Of a stretch of DNA of 5,997 nt, positions 4,442 to 5,997 are shown one piece after another. The DNA lies in contig DHJB01000053.1 of assembly GCA_002404115.1 (NCBI GenBank), forward strand, positions 14,807 through 20,803, in the 5' to 3' direction. The translations under genes and the position numbers were made by a program. This DNA is from Microbacteriaceae bacterium UBA4731 (lineage in GTDB: Bacteria; Actinomycetota; Actinomycetes; Actinomycetales; Microbacteriaceae). Under the pieces are notes generated by a model. It was not told where the DNA came from and did not search any database. It was given only the letters and a program-made list of their open reading frames with translations. Position 1 is the stretch's first letter; the number at the start of each line of letters is the position of its first letter.

Positions 4442-5997
4442 ATGACAAACAGGACGAACCGCGCGCCCGGCAGACGGGTTCACCGTCTCGCCGTGTCCGT
4501 CGGGCTGACGTTATTCTTCATCCTCGTCGGCACCGGGGTCGCCAGTGCGAGCTGGACGACTTCGCCCGTCGGCACCACGGCATCCGTGACTTCCGGAACC
4601 ATCGGCATCAAGCAGGCCGGGTTCGGTTCCCTCGCTGTTCAGTACAGCCCAACCGTGACCACAGCCACGGCGCCGATCATCGTGACGAACACGGGCACGA
4701 TCCCGGCCCCGTACACGCTCACGTTGAGCGCACCCGCCGCGAATCCGCTTGCCCAGGCGCTCGTCACTACGTGGCCGGTCCTGTTCGCGTCCAGCTGCGC
4801 GCTCCCCGTTCCCGGCACGGGCTCCGGCACGGTCTCGAGCACCTGGGCGGCAGGGACAACCCTGACCGGATCCCTGGATGCCGGAGGCGCAGTGGTCTAC
4901 TGCGTGAGCACGTCGCTCACGCCCACGCAAGTGTCCGCGAACTCCGCGGGATCGCTGGTCGCCACTCTTGGTCTGGTCTCCGCAGTGGGGAACTGGTCGG
5001 CCACGGACACCGCGATGGCGACACAGTCCGTCTTTGACACGACCGCTCCCACCGTCCCCGGCACGCCGGCGGCATCGGGCACGACCGGTGTGCAGACCAC
5101 GTTGACGTGGGCTGCATCCACGGACAACGTCGGCGTGACCGGCTATGAGGTCTACCGCGGCACCACGCTCGTTGGAACGGTCACGTCGACAACGTTTACG
5201 GACACCGGTCTGACTGCCGGTTCGACCTACATTTACACGATCAAGGCGAAAGACGTCGTCGGCAACGGGGCGATTTCTCTCCCGACGAGCGTGACCACCC
5301 TGGCGCCGCTCGACACGACCGCTCCGACCCCCCCGGGCACGCCGGTGGCGTCGGGCACGACCGGTGTGCAGACCACGTTGACGTGGGCTGCGTCCACGGA
5401 CAATGTCGGCGTGACCGGTTACGAGGTCTACCGCGGCGGCGCTCTCATCACAACTGTCACCTCGACGACGTTCACGGACGCCGGGCTGACTCCGGGAACG
5501 ACATACAGCTACACGATCAAGGCGAAGGATGCTGCCGGTAACGGGTCAGTGTCCAGTGCGACCGTTGTGACGACGCTGGACACGATTCCTCCGACGGCCC
5601 CCGGCGCCCCCGTTGCGTCGGGTACGACCGACGTGCAGACCACGCTGACCTGGGCTGCGTCCACTGACAACGTCGGCGTGACCGGCTATGAGGTCTACCG
5701 CGGTGCCACGCTCGTTGGAACGGTCACCTCGACGACGTTCACCGACACCGGTCTGACCCAGGGAACGACCTACAGCTACACGATCAAGGCGAAGGATGCT
5801 GCCGGCAACGGGTCAGTGTCCGGTGCGACCGTCGTTACAACGACAGACACGGCTCCTCCCACCGTCCCGGGCACCCCCGTGGCGTCGGGTACGACCGGCG
5901 TGCAGACCACGCTGACCTGGGCGGCGTCCACGGACAACGTCGGTGTGACCGGCTATGAGGTCTACCGCGGTTCCACGCTCGTTGGAACGGTCACGTC
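4442..5997 (+). CDS. Large exported adhesin-like protein: gene-2-like domain plus FnIII array (gene 3, 3' end outside window)
   Basis: The frame from ATG 4442 has no stop to the window end, giving at least 518 residues. AGGA (4431-4434), inside the end of gene 2, is a usable ribosome site 7 nt away, and only 3 nt separate the genes, so translational coupling is likely. Basic residues at 11-15 (RRVHR) precede a hydrophobic segment at about 16-34, a possible cleavage after VASA, and SWTTSPVG...SVTSGTIGI (38-55), the cassette signature. Residues 60-190 match gene 2: PIIVTNTGTIPAPYTL (78-93), a cysteine pair C119/C154, and CVSTSLTPTQ. From D199 come fibronectin type III repeats (199-290, 291-379, 380-468, 469 onward), each with LTWAASTDNVGVTGYEVYR. 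Such FnIII modules occur in bacterial surface proteins and glycan-active enzymes. A fibre-linked adhesin or spacer-bearing anchor is inferred; the C-terminus, which could hold a catalytic or wall-anchor domain, is not visible. Confidence 0.88.
   Translation, partial: MTNRTNRAPGRRVHRLAVSVGLTLFFILVGTGVASASWTTSPVGTTASVTSGTIGIKQAGFGSLAVQYSPTVTTATAPIIVTNTGTIPAPYTLTLSAPAANPLAQALVTTWPVLFASSCALPVPGTGSGTVSSTWAAGTTLTGSLDAGGAVVYCVSTSLTPTQVSANSAGSLVATLGLVSAVGNWSATDTAMATQSVFDTTAPTVPGTPAASGTTGVQTTLTWAASTDNVGVTGYEVYRGTTLVGTVTSTTFTDTGLTAGSTYIYTIKAKDVVGNGAISLPTSVTTLAPLDTTAPTPPGTPVASGTTGVQTTLTWAASTDNVGVTGYEVYRGGALITTVTSTTFTDAGLTPGTTYSYTIKAKDAAGNGSVSSATVVTTLDTIPPTAPGAPVASGTTDVQTTLTWAASTDNVGVTGYEVYRGATLVGTVTSTTFTDTGLTQGTTYSYTIKAKDAAGNGSVSGATVVTTTDTAPPTVPGTPVASGTTGVQTTLTWAASTDNVGVTGYEVYRGSTLVGTVT
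5036..5311 (+). repeat. FnIII repeat unit 1 (276 bp, 92 codons)
   Basis: It begins with DTTAPTVPGTP and carries W223 and Y235 of the FnIII core. It is the most diverged complete unit, with DVVGNGAISLPTS where the others have DAAGNGSVS, and three extra codons at its end (APL linker). Confidence 0.9.
5312..5578 (+). repeat. FnIII repeat unit 2 (267 bp, 89 codons)
   Basis: It begins with DTTAPTPPGTP and carries W315 and Y327. It shares an identical 41-bp tract with unit 1 (5351-5391 versus 5075-5115) but has its own strand after YRG, GALITTVTS, where the other units have TLVGTVTS. Confidence 0.92.
5579..5845 (+). repeat. FnIII repeat unit 3 (267 bp, 89 codons)
   Basis: It begins with DTIPPTAPGAP and carries W404. 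Its centre is identical to unit 1 (5666-5703 versus 5123-5160), while its end matches unit 2 (5771-5805 versus 5504-5538), so it is a mosaic of the two. Confidence 0.92.
5846..5997 (+). repeat. FnIII repeat unit 4, cut by the window end
   Basis: It begins with DTAPPTVPGTP and carries W493. Bases 5973-5994 are identical to 5163-5184 in unit 1 and 5706-5727 in unit 3. The array clearly continues past the window. Confidence 0.9.

Noticed and set aside
4240..5037. 265-aa + strand frame overlapping genes 2 and 3
   Set aside because: It is Arg/His-rich shadow coding in another frame, and it straddles the junction of two supported exported-protein genes.
5036..5997. Tandem repeats as a CRISPR array or satellite
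   Set aside because: The units are in frame, 267-276 bp long, and translate to complete FnIII modules, so they are protein-domain repeats.

Overview
The window reads as chromosomal DNA of a high-GC actinobacterium. The strongly GC-biased third codon positions, the mycobacterial-type isocitrate lyase C-terminus, a leaderless-looking promoter and the short SipW-type export signals all fit this. Microbacteriaceae or related Micrococcales is my best guess, from protein flavour only. All genes that I can support lie on the + strand.

Region 1 (1-2068) is the glyoxylate bypass: the 3' end of aceA (isocitrate lyase) followed by a complete aceB (malate synthase A, 552 aa, 410-2068). The 61-nt gap between them holds a strong GC hairpin. 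Together they turn isocitrate plus acetyl-CoA into succinate plus malate, for growth on C2 compounds and fatty acids. A 50-nt hairpin (2090-2139) follows aceB.

Region 2 (2220-2774) is a single GNAT-family N-acetyltransferase resembling the PaiA group. It is probably read from a leaderless mRNA: a TAGGCT -10 box sits 6 nt before the ATG and there is no Shine-Dalgarno.

Region 3 (2775-3202) has no gene but is dense in candidate regulatory structure: spaced direct repeats, two candidate promoters, an inverted repeat overlapping the second promoter, a possible ~200-nt leader, and a 17-bp inverted repeat right before the ribosome binding site of the next gene.

Region 4 (3203-5997, running off the window) is the most interesting part: three consecutive genes for exported proteins that share a SipW/TasA/CalY-type (alternate-type) N-terminal signature. 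Gene 1 (191 aa) is a small, very acidic, cysteine-free protein that looks like a major fibre subunit. Gene 2 (188 aa) is a second small exported protein with a cysteine pair. Gene 3 (at least 518 aa, incomplete) carries a gene-2-like domain with the same cysteine pair, followed by tandem fibronectin type III repeats that are nearly identical in DNA. A hairpin separates gene 1 from gene 2, and genes 2 and 3 are only 3 nt apart. I infer a surface fibre or biofilm-matrix locus with an FnIII adhesin or anchor. The dedicated signal peptidase is not in the window and would be expected nearby.
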